A stretch of DNA of 64,000 nucleotides from Leptospira adleri (GTDB lineage: Bacteria; Spirochaetota; Leptospiria; Leptospirales; Leptospiraceae), in the NCBI RefSeq assembly GCF_002811985.1, contig NZ_NPDU01000025.1, positions 1 to 64,000 of the forward strand. The letters are read 5' to 3'. Both the position numbers and the translations under genes were made by a program. The notes under the pieces are model-generated. The model saw only the letters and a list, made by a program, of their open reading frames with translations. It did not search any database and was not told where the DNA came from. The stretch's first letter is position 1; every line of letters starts with the position of its first letter. This document shows, piece by piece, positions 26,545 to 35,818 of this stretch.

Positions 26545-27246
26545 TTATAAATCAAACTCAGCGAGCTTTGCCCTCAAAACGTCAGGGAGAACATTCGGAG
26601 CTTTCAGATAAGCTTTTTCACAAATCGTCTTATAAGTCGACCATTTGAGCGTATCTATACAATAATACCATATATCTTCTTGTAGTTCTATAAATTCTAA
26701 TTTTTTGATAGTGATTTCGTTTATTTCATCTTTTTCAATAATTGCAACTCCGGAATCATCGGCGATTAAAAGACTTTGATTCAATTGTTTCGCTCTTTTT
26801 TCTGCCGCACTTAGAACGGCAGCGTCAGCTTTCACATCTTTGTTATCACATCCAAGCGGAGTCGTTCCTAGAGACCATATCGGATAATTCTCCTTTAACA
26901 AAGTGTGTGCATCCCGAACCAGTCCATTCGCAATGATGGCTTTGGAAGATTTATATAGGCTTATATATTTTGCCACTATATCTCCAAACAATGCCTTTTC
27001 TCCACAATCAAAGGCGTCAACAAAAACGACTTTGCATTCTTCGATAGTTTCAACTTGCTTATGCAACGGCCAATTTGATTCGTGATAAGTAAAAACATAA
27101 GCGACTTCGCCGACGATATGCCGTCCTTTGGTTAAGGGTTTGAATCCTGGTAAAACTCCTCTCTTACCAAGGGCATCCGAAACTTCGACAGTTGATATTT
27201 TGTTTTTCTCTATTAAAGAAATTATTTTCTTTTTGATGTCGTCCAA
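26545..27246 (-). CDS. RraA-like protein (HMG aldolase/RraA fold)
   Basis: Protein of 233 residues with the RraA/4-hydroxy-4-methyl-2-oxoglutarate aldolase fold. The family hallmark is FGDIVAKYISLYKSSKAIIANGLVRDAHTL (about 87-117), containing the GD, the NGxxRD metal/pyruvate site, and the preceding STVEVSDALGKRG at 19-31. Family members are pyruvate-type aldolases or oxaloacetate decarboxylases, or RNase E inhibitors. In a polysaccharide locus an aldolase or lyase acting on a 2-oxo acid is more sensible than RNase control. It lies between an ATP-grasp ligase and a methyltransferase. The C-terminal 60 residues extend beyond the usual RraA core. Confidence 0.8.
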   Translation of the reverse strand: MDDIKKKIISLIEKNKISTVEVSDALGKRGVLPGFKPLTKGRHIVGEVAYVFTYHESNWPLHKQVETIEECKVVFVDAFDCGEKALFGDIVAKYISLYKSSKAIIANGLVRDAHTLLKENYPIWSLGTTPLGCDNKDVKADAAVLSAAEKRAKQLNQSLLIADDSGVAIIEKDEINEITIKKLEFIELQEDIWYYCIDTLKWSTYKTICEKAYLKAPNVLPDVLRAKLAEFDL

Positions 27247-27257
27247 TTTCCACCTCT

Positions 27258-28445
27258 TTAAGACAGATAAGTTAAATTTATTCTTTTTACAACGGCCTCG
27301 GCCTTAGCGCTCAAATCTTCTTTTGCGGTCAAAATCACAAATCCATGACGATTAGCGTCGGAAGTAATATCAGTAATCGTTTTTTCCTGAGAGACGAGAA
27401 TTTTCAATTTTAGAATCGAGTCCTCAGCTAAAACCGAATCCGGCACGTCGACTTTAGAGAGTTTTCCCGGTGGAAAGGAAAAAAATTTAAGGATAGTCGG
27501 ATTTCTTTCTATTGTCGGTTTAAAATTCTTATCCAAATCAAATCCCATTGTGTCATTAATATATAAACTTATCAAATCGATACCGGAAACATTCGGAACG
27601 ATTAACTCAGACGTATAAACTCCGCCGCCTCGATTTGCCGCTTCCACTAAGAATATATTCTCATTCGAATCAACTATATATTCCGCGTGCGTCATTCCGA
27701 AAGTATAACCTAAGGCTTTGATGGTCGCTTCGTTATTTTTCATCGCTTTGATGTAGAGCTGTTCGTTTATTTTTCCGGGGTATTCTATCTCCATTGCTAC
27801 TCGAACCTCATCGCTTAAATGAGTCTTCTTTGCCAATGCAACTGAGGTAGGAATTCCATTTATACAATAACCGTCGATTGTGATCTCAAAGCCTTCGATA
27901 AATTGCTCCACAATGACGACTCTTGAATGACTTTCACCTAGGCTATTGTAGAAAGCATCCCTTAAAGTCGAAATGTCCGCGACCTTATTTACTCCGATTG
28001 AACCTCTATTATCAACGGGCTTAATAATTAAGGGAAAACCAATCTCGGAAACAACCGCTTCGATTTCCTCGTAAGTCGATGCGCTTGCAAATTTAGGTAT
28101 TCTTACTCCGCTAGATTTTGCTTGAGTGCGCTGAGTTAGTTTGTTTGAAGAAATCTGAGCCTGCCTGAGGGTTGGCCCCGGAAGTCCAAGCGCCTCCGAT
28201 ACGATCGCTTGCGCAAAATGGGAATAATCACACTCATCGGAAATTACAGCGTCAGGTTTTACCGACTTCGCGAATTTTAAGATTCGATTGATGTCGCGAA
28301 AATCGCAAATCTCCATGTCTTTGATAAAAGGATAATCCATTTTTTCGGAATGAACCGCATAAATTTCAAAATCCAATTTCTGAAGCCTTTCCAGTAGAGG
28401 CTCCTGCTCCCATCCGATATTAATTACGAGTATTTTTTTTCTCAT
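27258..28445 (-). CDS. ATP-grasp family carboxylate-amine ligase
   Basis: ATP-grasp enzyme of 395 residues, which would activate a carboxylate as acyl phosphate and join it to an amine. Visible are the pre-ATP domain with DAVISDECDYSHFAQ, the ATP-binding FPLIIKPVDNRGSIGV near 140-155, VEQFIEGFEITIDGY near 177-191, and FLVEAANRGGG near 269-279 (Mg and nucleotide site). It overlaps the aminotransferase gene by 4 nt, so the two act together. Near a PIG-L deacetylase and NeuB it could attach an amino acid to a freed sugar amine. Purine-biosynthesis roles (PurK/PurT type) are unlikely from context. Confidence 0.87.
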   Translation of the reverse strand: MRKKILVINIGWEQEPLLERLQKLDFEIYAVHSEKMDYPFIKDMEICDFRDINRILKFAKSVKPDAVISDECDYSHFAQAIVSEALGLPGPTLRQAQISSNKLTQRTQAKSSGVRIPKFASASTYEEIEAVVSEIGFPLIIKPVDNRGSIGVNKVADISTLRDAFYNSLGESHSRVVIVEQFIEGFEITIDGYCINGIPTSVALAKKTHLSDEVRVAMEIEYPGKINEQLYIKAMKNNEATIKALGYTFGMTHAEYIVDSNENIFLVEAANRGGGVYTSELIVPNVSGIDLISLYINDTMGFDLDKNFKPTIERNPTILKFFSFPPGKLSKVDVPDSVLAEDSILKLKILVSQEKTITDITSDANRHGFVILTAKEDLSAKAEAVVKRINLTYLS

Positions 28446-29536
28446 TTAACGTCACCAATCATCAGGGCCTTTTTTAATCTGGATAATCCCTCAATCAAAA
28501 TTTTTCTATCGATACAAAAAGACAATCGCACATAGGAATCAAAACCAGAACCGTAACTGGATCCGGGAATTAAAACTAATCCAAAATTATCTAAAACATC
28601 CGAACAGAATTTATCAGAATCGTTTATTCCCCATTTACTCAAATCTAAAAAATAATAAAAGCCGCCATTCGGCAAATCGGCTTCAATCAACTTCAATTCA
28701 GTGGCTACCAGATCGCGGTTTTCGCGGTAGTATTTGAAATAATAAAGAATAGAATCACTGCACTGATCGAAATTCAGGAGCGCATATTGAGAAAGTGTGG
28801 AAGTGCAGGTCGCAAGATTCTGCTGCGATAATTCGGCAAGTCTAAGCATATCCGTATCGGCGCTCAAAATGTAACCCACTCGATAACCTGTCACAGCGTA
28901 GCTTTTTGAGAATCCGTTCAAAATGAAAATCTTTGAATCCTTTCTCTTTGCAAATCTTGAAAAACCAATAGAGGTCGTATATGAAAAATGTAAATAGATC
29001 TCGTCTACGATCAACGAGGCTTTTTTCAACTCTGCAATACGGATCAATTTCAGAATTTCCTCTTCCGAGAAAATTCTACCGTCCGGATTATTAGGAGAAC
29101 AAAGAATCAAACAATCGAAATTCTCCTTCTCAAGATTTTCTATCCAATCGCTTTTATGCAGATTCACCGCGAAAAAAGGAACTTTCAAATAATCGGCTAA
29201 GCCGGCGTAACCAAGCCAAGCTGGTTCCAGGATACAAAGTTTCTTCGGCTTCAATATTGATAACAAATAGTATAAGCCCTGCTTAACTCCAGGGGTTATT
29301 AAAATATTATCCTTAGTAAAACCATCATAACTTGCTGCAATCTTGGTTCTCAACGTTTCAAGACCGAAAGAATCCGAATAGTGGGAATGCTGTTCAGGCA
29401 AATGATGCAGAGATTCTAAAATCGGTTTTGGAGGCGGGAAATGAGGATCGCCGATACCTAAGGAAATTATATCCTTACCTGATTTACGGAGTAGTTTTGC
29501 TTTTTTATCAAGTTCAATCGATACGGATGGTTTCAT
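28442..29536 (-). CDS. Class I/II PLP-dependent aminotransferase
   Basis: Fold-type I aminotransferase of 364 residues. SPNNPDG at 147-153, the PLP lysine K211 in GFSKSYAVTGYRVGY, and R219 are readily seen, as in aspartate-aminotransferase-like enzymes. Unlike PseC/LegC (DegT family) it should act on an amino acid or keto acid, not a nucleotide sugar. With the ATP-grasp gene that overlaps it by 4 nt it may supply an amino acid for ligation to a sugar. It follows the NeuB paralogue by 34 nt. Confidence 0.87.
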   Translation of the reverse strand: MKPSVSIELDKKAKLLRKSGKDIISLGIGDPHFPPPKPILESLHHLPEQHSHYSDSFGLETLRTKIAASYDGFTKDNILITPGVKQGLYYLLSILKPKKLCILEPAWLGYAGLADYLKVPFFAVNLHKSDWIENLEKENFDCLILCSPNNPDGRIFSEEEILKLIRIAELKKASLIVDEIYLHFSYTTSIGFSRFAKRKDSKIFILNGFSKSYAVTGYRVGYILSADTDMLRLAELSQQNLATCTSTLSQYALLNFDQCSDSILYYFKYYRENRDLVATELKLIEADLPNGGFYYFLDLSKWGINDSDKFCSDVLDNFGLVLIPGSSYGSGFDSYVRLSFCIDRKILIEGLSRLKKALMIGDVK

Positions 29537-29570
29537 ATAAGATCTTTGTTATGAAGAGTATTTTTGTTCT

Positions 29571-30575
29571 CTACTGGAAAATTTCGCCATCTTTGAAATC
29601 TCGTTCCAAAATGATAGGTAAAGTTTCCGTAAATAATTGATTTGCGTCCATTTTGCCGGAAGGCGTTCTTTTGAATTCGAAATCCTTAAACCCGACTGAC
29701 GTCCCCTTGCTTTTCGCGGCTTTTAAAAAGGGTTTGTAGAGGATCCGATTCTTGAATTTTTGTTCATCTTCCTCTAAAGCAAGTCTCGGTGAGAACTTCA
29801 AAGATTCTTCCACCTCGCGAATTGATTTCACTAAATCGGAGAATTCATGAGGCTCGATCGCAAGAGGTGCGTCTGGGCTAGGCAAATCTCTTTTTAAAGT
29901 TATATGCTTTTCGATAACCTTAGCCCCCAGAGCGACTGCGGCAACGCAGATATGATTTCCTAAAGTATGATCTGAGAATCCGGAGATACAATCGAACATT
30001 TCGGAATAAACGTTCATAAGCCTTAAGTTGACTTTATCATAAGGCGCAGGATACAAACTGTTACAATGAAGAATAATATATTTTTCATTTCCTACATTCT
30101 TAAAAATTTGCACGACCTTTTGGATTTGTCCGTAATCGACTAAGCCGGTCGAGAGAATCACCGGTTTTCCAGTCTTGGCAACTCTTTCGATAATTTGCGG
30201 GAACGTACCGACTTGCGCGGAAGCTAGCTTATACAAAGAAACTTCGATTTCTTCCATAAGATCCACAACGGATAAATAGGTTGGAGAGGAGAAAAATAGG
30301 ATTCCTTTTTTTTCACAGTACTGTTTTAAAATCAGATGCCATTCTTCCGGAAAATCGATTTTTTTATGTAAATCAACGATTTCTTGAGACGGGTTCGAAT
30401 AAAGCTGATCTACGTTTAACGATTGAAATTTAACCGCATCCGCACCCGCCAAGACCGAGGCATCGATAGTTTCAAATGCAAGATTAATATCCTGACAGTG
30501 ATTCGAACCGACTTCGGCGATAATGAAAGTTTTATCGCCGCCAATCTTACGATCTCCAATTGTAATCTCTTTCAT
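29571..30575 (-). CDS. pseI: NeuB/PseI-like nonulosonate synthase (paralogue 1)
   Basis: PEP-dependent condensing enzyme of the NeuB/PseI/LegI family, 334 residues. FIIAEVGSNH at 17-26 and DAVKFQS at 46-52 mark the TIM barrel, IEKHITLKRDLPSPD supplies the family catalytic region, and a C-terminal SAF antifreeze-like domain occupies about 275-334. It would add PEP to a 6-carbon diacetamido sugar to make a nonulosonic acid. Its place among PseC-, PseH- and PseG-like genes suggests PseI. Two other NeuB paralogues are at 43362 and 55921. It differs from both in having EVGSNHCQ rather than EAG/EIG-x-NHNG. Confidence 0.9.
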   Translation of the reverse strand: MKEITIGDRKIGGDKTFIIAEVGSNHCQDINLAFETIDASVLAGADAVKFQSLNVDQLYSNPSQEIVDLHKKIDFPEEWHLILKQYCEKKGILFFSSPTYLSVVDLMEEIEVSLYKLASAQVGTFPQIIERVAKTGKPVILSTGLVDYGQIQKVVQIFKNVGNEKYIILHCNSLYPAPYDKVNLRLMNVYSEMFDCISGFSDHTLGNHICVAAVALGAKVIEKHITLKRDLPSPDAPLAIEPHEFSDLVKSIREVEESLKFSPRLALEEDEQKFKNRILYKPFLKAAKSKGTSVGFKDFEFKRTPSGKMDANQLFTETLPIILERDFKDGEIFQ

Positions 30576-30587
30576 TGTTTTCCTTAT

Positions 30588-31283
30588 TTATGAAACGAAA
30601 ATTCTTCCAACCGAAAATGCCTCGGCGGCGTTATGACCTACGGACGCTCCTCTCCAAGTTGCAAGCGCTTTAACGGCTTCAAGAGATCTTGAATGCGGAA
30701 AGGCTCTCATTTCGGAGTCGTAGATTTTTAGAGCGTCCATTTTTTTTTGTAGATATTTGTCCTCGATAGCCACGAAATAATTTGGTAAGAATAAGTCCGA
30801 ACTACTTCCGATTTGCCATTCCGTGCTTGAAGGAACTTCGAAAAAATATATTTCCTTCACTGTTTGATCCGGTAAGGGTCTGCAAGCGGTAATCACTGAA
30901 TCGCAGACAACTCTATGATCGATGTTCAGATCATTTTTATTATGGGTAAAAATGACCCGAGGTTTGATTTCATCGATTTTCTTCTCGATCACTTTTATAA
31001 TATCCAATCGATCGATCGAGTCCATTCGATTATCCGGAAAATCAAGAACTTCAACCGTTTTGGCTCCTACTTCTTTACCGGCTAAAACGGCGGTTTGAGC
31101 AAGCTCACTCAGTTCCTTGAGGTTCGATTTTCTATCGCGAGTATCCTGTCGACTAGTAAGTCCTTCCGCCAAAATAAGGATGTGAACTTCACAACCTTCC
31201 GCGGCCAATCGCGCCATAGTCGCGCCGCACCCTAAGATCTCATCGTCGGGATGAGCGGCAATTGTTAGAATTGTTTTTTTCAT
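30588..31283 (-). CDS. PIG-L/LmbE-family deacetylase
   Basis: Zinc-dependent N-deacetylase-like protein of 231 residues. The hallmark AHPDDEILGCG (HPDD at 11-14) and the downstream HNKNDLNIDH give the expected metal ligands. Family members remove N-acetyl groups from GlcNAc-containing substrates. Embedded between the NeuB paralogue (12 nt) and the GNAT gene (47 nt), it probably exposes an amine on a sugar intermediate so that another group can be attached, for example by the ATP-grasp ligase. The exact substrate is unknown. Confidence 0.87.
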   Translation of the reverse strand: MKKTILTIAAHPDDEILGCGATMARLAAEGCEVHILILAEGLTSRQDTRDRKSNLKELSELAQTAVLAGKEVGAKTVEVLDFPDNRMDSIDRLDIIKVIEKKIDEIKPRVIFTHNKNDLNIDHRVVCDSVITACRPLPDQTVKEIYFFEVPSSTEWQIGSSSDLFLPNYFVAIEDKYLQKKMDALKIYDSEMRAFPHSRSLEAVKALATWRGASVGHNAAEAFSVGRIFVS

Positions 31284-31330
31284 AAGTCATTCGTTACTAA
31301 GAGAAATACAGAATTTTGTCCTTAAGAGAT

Positions 31331-31822
31331 TTACACTCCGTCTTTTACAAAAACGATGTGCCCGGTTGATTTCGAAATTTGTCGAAAACCACATTTTATA
31401 AAACATCGAATAGAAGATTGATTACTTTCTTTGACTAAGGCTTTGTAATTTTTTCCTTCTATATTCTTCTTACGATGTAATTCCATTCCTTCGCTTAGGA
31501 TAAAGTTCCCGTAACCTTTTCCCCGAGAATCCTGATCGATTGAATAGTCTATATAAAAGTATTGATCTTCTTCATTAAAATCAAAACGAATTTGTCCCAC
31601 AGGAGTATCGAAGTCTTCCAATATGTATATACTACTCTTGAGATCATTTAACTTAGAATTAAACCAATTCTTATGATCTTCTACCGATATTTCTGTCGAA
31701 TTGAAAGCCATCTGCCTGACGGAGGGATCATTTGCCCATCGTAAAAGCAAACTTTCATCCTTAGAGGTAACCGTACGCAATCGAGTCGTCGAGTTTTTAT
31801 GATTTGATATTTTCTCTCGCAT
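31331..31822 (-). CDS. pseH: GNAT N-acetyltransferase, PseH-like
   Basis: Acetyl-CoA-dependent GNAT protein of 163 residues. The start TTRLRTVTSKDESLLLRWANDPSVRQMAFNS and the acetyl-CoA loop DQDSRGKGYGNFILSEG near 96-112 fit the family, and the total length equals PseH, which acetylates the 4-amino group of UDP-4-amino-4,6-dideoxy-N-acetyl-L-altrosamine. It lies within the pseudaminate-like module 28 nt after a methyltransferase gene. If a variant acyl group is added instead of acetyl it would not be visible from sequence. Confidence 0.82.
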   Translation of the reverse strand: MREKISNHKNSTTRLRTVTSKDESLLLRWANDPSVRQMAFNSTEISVEDHKNWFNSKLNDLKSSIYILEDFDTPVGQIRFDFNEEDQYFYIDYSIDQDSRGKGYGNFILSEGMELHRKKNIEGKNYKALVKESNQSSIRCFIKCGFRQISKSTGHIVFVKDGV

Positions 31823-31850
31823 TCGTAGTTTCGCGGAAGAAGGGTGTAAT

Positions 31851-32786
31851 TCAATTTCGAATTTTGCAGACTACGTATTTCACCGATTCTTTTCCAAGAA
31901 CCGTCGCATAATTATCCATGTTCCGATCGATTTCAAAAACAAATTCCGGACATTGTTTTTTAATCGTCTCTTTCAACTCGCTCGACATCGATGCAGCCTT
32001 GGCGATCGATTCGAAAAAATTCCAGTTGGATGGCATTCCGTGAACATAAAGAATTTCGAAACCGACTCTTGAAAGCAACGTTCTAAGCCCGGAGAGAGTA
32101 AATAAATTGATATGATACGGAGGCATTACCCAAAAATAATTCTTTCCGTAAAGTTCCATCATTAAGCTATCAGCGGCTGGAAATTCGAGCAGCAGATAAC
32201 CGGAGCCGAGTCGACTTTTGATAAACGACAGCGTCTTTTCCGGATCAAGCAAATGTTCTACGACGGTCCACAAGGTAATTAAATCATAATTATCTTCCGG
32301 AATGGCATCGTAATCTCCAGAGAATATATCGGAGCCGTCCAAACCCAAAAGAGACTTTCCTACTTTTAAAGATACGTTAGATAAATCACAGCCTCGAGCG
32401 GAATATCCCTCGTCTTTCATAGCTCGAACAAAAGCCCCGACGCCACATCCAACATCGAATATCTTCGCCTTAGGTGTTAAAAACTTTTTAAGAGGATTGA
32501 TTCTATTTTTTAAAAAGTATGATCTTTTATCCTCATTCAATATCCGCTCTGCAGAATTCCTAGCAATTTCGGCTTCTACGGTCTCTTCCATTTCAGTCGA
32601 TTTGTAGAAGGTCGCCAAAGACTCTTCCGTTGGTCGCGGATTCATAAAAACCGAATTGCAGAGATTACATCGGGAATGATTGAATCCCGGGAGGCTTAAA
32701 AATCCCTCCGTCGAAACAAAATAACTGAATTGAATGTCAGAACTCAAACAGGCCGGACAATTTTTTGATTCTTTTTCTAATTTCAT
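31851..32786 (-). CDS. Zinc-ribbon SAM-dependent methyltransferase
   Basis: Methyltransferase of 311 residues. N-terminal cysteines (C10, C13, C40 and C43) form a probable zinc ribbon; SAM-binding IFDVGCGVGAFVRAM follows near residue 108-122 and WTVVEHLLDPEKTL near 174-187. The family is common in surface-glycan loci but no member here has a proven substrate. It lies between the SpsF-aminotransferase fusion and the PseH-like gene with gaps of 18 and 28 nt. It may methylate a nonulosonic acid precursor or its acyl group. Confidence 0.84.
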   Translation of the reverse strand: MKLEKESKNCPACLSSDIQFSYFVSTEGFLSLPGFNHSRCNLCNSVFMNPRPTEESLATFYKSTEMEETVEAEIARNSAERILNEDKRSYFLKNRINPLKKFLTPKAKIFDVGCGVGAFVRAMKDEGYSARGCDLSNVSLKVGKSLLGLDGSDIFSGDYDAIPEDNYDLITLWTVVEHLLDPEKTLSFIKSRLGSGYLLLEFPAADSLMMELYGKNYFWVMPPYHINLFTLSGLRTLLSRVGFEILYVHGMPSNWNFFESIAKAASMSSELKETIKKQCPEFVFEIDRNMDNYATVLGKESVKYVVCKIRN

Positions 32787-32804
32787 AACGAGATTGCTTC
32801 CAAG

Positions 32805-34895
32805 TTAGTTTATTCTTGCAAAGCTACTAACTGCCGGCTTTCCAATTAAATTTTCTCGAACAGTATTTTGTTCAATTAGATATGCAAGGTCTTTCAGCAC
32901 TCCGTCCGCAGCGGCCAAATAAGCCTTCACGTGATCGTCCGTGTGAGCATACATCGAATAAAATCCTGTGGTAGCCAAAAAACCTTTTGAGATCATTTCT
33001 TGAATGTAATAAGCCTTCCATACGAGGGCGTCCGGATGGTCAAAAGTAAGATATCCGATTGGGGTTAATCCTCCCGCCCCACCGGGGATATTATGTTTTT
33101 TTAATAGTTCTTTCCATCCATTCTGAACGCTATCTCCGATGTGTTTCAAATGTAACCCGACGTTCCGGCTTCTGTGCTTATTGATCATCGAAATCGCTGC
33201 GGTTGGTCCGATTCTTTCAGTCCAAAAAGTACTGGAAATAAATGTTGTCTGCGCGGATTCCATAATATCACCTTTGCCGATAATGGCAGCAATAGGATAT
33301 CCATTGCCCAATGATTTCGAAAACACGGCGATATCCGGATTGATCCCTAATACAAGATGAGCTCCTCCGGAATTTATCCGAAATCCGGAGGAAATTTCAT
33401 CGATAATCAAAACAGCTCCCGTTTTCTTCGAAATCTCGTGAATCCCATCAATGAATTCTTTTGTCGGAGGAGTTCCTCTGATAGGTTCCATTACGATTGC
33501 CGCAAGATCTTTTCCTTCTTTAGCGACTATCGCTTCTAAATCGGAAAGTTGGTTGTATCTAAAGGGAAAAGAAGTTCCCTTTAAGGATCGAGGAACTCCA
33601 TTCGGCAGAAGCCCGGATATCAAATGCTCTCCTAACGCGTTTTCAGTACCGAGGTTTGCAGCCAAATACCAATCATGCCATCCATGATAACCGCAAAAAG
33701 CGATCTTGTCTTTTTTTGTATAAGCTCTTGCGATTCGAACGGCGATCGCCATCGACTCGCCTCCTGATTTTCCAAATCTAACTTTTTCAGCCCATGGATG
33801 GATCTCACACAGAAGATCCGCTAATAGTAATTCTTCCTCGCAGTTGAGAGAGGAGCTACTTCCTTTCTGAATTGCTTCCAAGACCGCCGCGTCAACGTCA
33901 GGATCCGCATATCCTAATACATTCGCACCGATCCCACCGATGCTCATATCAATGTATCGGTTATCGTCTAAATCCCAAATTTCGACTCCCTTCGCCCTTT
34001 TGTAATATCCGGGCCAAACACCGTAGGAATATAAATCCGGCCTTTTAGAAAGAAGCTGAACCATTCCCGGAATTCTTTTGCGCGCTAACTCCTGAGTTTC
34101 CAAAGACTTTTTTATTTTATTGCGAAAGTTCTGTCTTTTATCTTCCATTAAAGATTTCCTATATCCTTCATTCCGTTCATGCTTCAAGTTATGCGTTTTC
34201 CATTTGGGATTCGATTCTAAATAATCAAGAATATCTTTTGTCGCAAATTCCGGATTTTGCGGATAGAGTTGATTGTAAAGATTCTCAACCAATTCAAAAT
34301 CTTCCGGTTCGTCTACGGTCCATCGCAAATTCGATAAATTAGTTTCACAACGATAGTGTCCGATCTTAAATTTATCCGATTGCCTGTTGATAAACGGCGT
34401 TACGTGTTCCCTTTGGGAAGGTAATGTCGCGTTCTTCCAGGCGTCCTCTAAAGCCGAAAATTTAAAAACTTCTACGTCAAGTCCATCCGGAAAGGTCGGC
34501 TCAAGAGCGTTTGTTCCGTAATCGAAACCACTTGATATTGTGAATTCAATAATCTTATCTAAGAGATCGGGATCGACTAACGGGCAGTCTCCGGTCAATC
34601 TAACAATCCAATCCGGCTTAAAATCCTTTGCTGCATTGTAAAATCGATCTAAAACATCGTTCAAGCTACCGCGAAAGCATGGAACATTCAGCTTTAAGCA
34701 AAGAGATGCCAGTTCGTCGTCGGAGGGATCTTCACTGGTGGCGACGATCAGTTTTTCGATCTTTTTGCTCCGAGCTTCCCTCTCTAACTGTAGCTCGAGC
34801 ATCGGTTTGCCCAAAATTTTCTTAAGCACCTTATTCGGAAGACGCGTGGAAGAAGTTCGCGCTTGTAAAACGCCCAAAATTCGAATCTTATTCAT
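32805..34895 (-). CDS. SpsF cytidylyltransferase fused to class III aminotransferase
   Basis: Two-domain protein of 696 residues. Residues 1-250 match SpsF/PseF-like CMP-sugar synthetases: GVLQARTSSTRLPNKVL at 8-24, LTGDCPLVDPDLL at 100-112. Residues about 270-690 are a complete class III PLP aminotransferase of the glutamate-1-semialdehyde aminomutase type: IIDEISSGFR (D499) and PLP lysine K527 in FSKSLGNG, with FCGYHGWHDW at 400-409. No frameshift is needed, so this is a true fusion. The first half would activate the nonulosonic acid as CMP-sugar; the second would make or move an amino group. The linker is highly charged. What the aminotransferase adds to, sugar or side chain, is open. Confidence 0.92.
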   Translation of the reverse strand: MNKIRILGVLQARTSSTRLPNKVLKKILGKPMLELQLEREARSKKIEKLIVATSEDPSDDELASLCLKLNVPCFRGSLNDVLDRFYNAAKDFKPDWIVRLTGDCPLVDPDLLDKIIEFTISSGFDYGTNALEPTFPDGLDVEVFKFSALEDAWKNATLPSQREHVTPFINRQSDKFKIGHYRCETNLSNLRWTVDEPEDFELVENLYNQLYPQNPEFATKDILDYLESNPKWKTHNLKHERNEGYRKSLMEDKRQNFRNKIKKSLETQELARKRIPGMVQLLSKRPDLYSYGVWPGYYKRAKGVEIWDLDDNRYIDMSIGGIGANVLGYADPDVDAAVLEAIQKGSSSSLNCEEELLLADLLCEIHPWAEKVRFGKSGGESMAIAVRIARAYTKKDKIAFCGYHGWHDWYLAANLGTENALGEHLISGLLPNGVPRSLKGTSFPFRYNQLSDLEAIVAKEGKDLAAIVMEPIRGTPPTKEFIDGIHEISKKTGAVLIIDEISSGFRINSGGAHLVLGINPDIAVFSKSLGNGYPIAAIIGKGDIMESAQTTFISSTFWTERIGPTAAISMINKHRSRNVGLHLKHIGDSVQNGWKELLKKHNIPGGAGGLTPIGYLTFDHPDALVWKAYYIQEMISKGFLATTGFYSMYAHTDDHVKAYLAAADGVLKDLAYLIEQNTVRENLIGKPAVSSFARIN

Positions 34896-34925
34896 ATAAA
34901 TTTTAGAGAAAGGTATATTATAAAT

Positions 34926-35798
34926 TTATGATTTCCAATTGTAAGGAAGAATCAAATTGGGATCCTCGGAGGAAATTTCATCCGGAATTTCTAATAATCG
35001 ATTTCTTACCGAATTCTCGATAATCTCGCTTAAATGAGCACGCGAATCGACTCCTACAATGATCTTATCGATTCCTGAAACCGAGCCGACAAAGCCTAAA
35101 CTTGCCTCTAAGCGCGTTATTTGATTTTGAAGAATCCAATCGTCCCATTTTGATAAAAGGGTCGCCCATTGATTAAAATACGGAGGGCGAAACTTAGATT
35201 CCATCAGCAAGAGTCCTTGAAGAAATACAGATCTGACATGAATTTCAATTCCCATTGCAGTGAATTGATCAATGCGTCCGGAACGAATCAAACGTCTGTC
35301 GAACACGTTTAACGGTAATTGAACGATATCGAGTTCGTATTTCGCCAAATAGGAATCTATGTCTTTTACGTCGTAGATTGAAATTCCTATTTTTTTAACT
35401 ATTCCTTGCCGCTTAAGACGCGCCAAGGCTGCGTAAAGCTCTTCACCTTTCTCTTCCAATAGGTTCGCTGAGTTGTGCAGAAGCAAGCCGGCTAGATTAT
35501 TTACTTTCAGTCTTGAAAGCGAACTTGCTATCGTACTGTCGACCCATTCGTGAACGAGACTAACGTCGGTTGGTAGCGGCGGAAGTTTGGAAACGACGCT
35601 CCAGTCGTTTACACCGATTTGGCCTAATACCTGTTCGCTTTCGCCGTAGGCGACGGCCGTGTCCAAAGTTCTTACGCCGTTTTCCCAGGCTTCTTGCAAT
35701 ATATTCGAGGCTTCTCCTAAAGAAATTTGCCCGACTTGGTTCGCAATACCATACTGCAAACCGAATTGAACCGTTCCGAGCGTTAATGAAGAGATCAT
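34926..35798 (-). CDS. Aldo/keto reductase
   Basis: NAD(P)H-dependent oxidoreductase of 290 residues with the aldo/keto-reductase tetrad D46, Y51, K71 and H108 visible in LDTAVAYGES, VVSKLPPLP and GLLLHNS. Relatives are frequently found between pseC and spsF-type genes in pseudaminate clusters, and the same position is seen here (20 nt after pseC, 30 nt before the fusion gene). It probably reduces a keto sugar or a side-chain aldehyde. Its necessity for plain pseudaminic acid is not known, which suggests a modified product. Confidence 0.85.
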   Translation of the reverse strand: MISSLTLGTVQFGLQYGIANQVGQISLGEASNILQEAWENGVRTLDTAVAYGESEQVLGQIGVNDWSVVSKLPPLPTDVSLVHEWVDSTIASSLSRLKVNNLAGLLLHNSANLLEEKGEELYAALARLKRQGIVKKIGISIYDVKDIDSYLAKYELDIVQLPLNVFDRRLIRSGRIDQFTAMGIEIHVRSVFLQGLLLMESKFRPPYFNQWATLLSKWDDWILQNQITRLEASLGFVGSVSGIDKIIVGVDSRAHLSEIIENSVRNRLLEIPDEISSEDPNLILPYNWKS

Positions 35799-35818
35799 AA
35801 ACGATATCTTTTAAAAGA

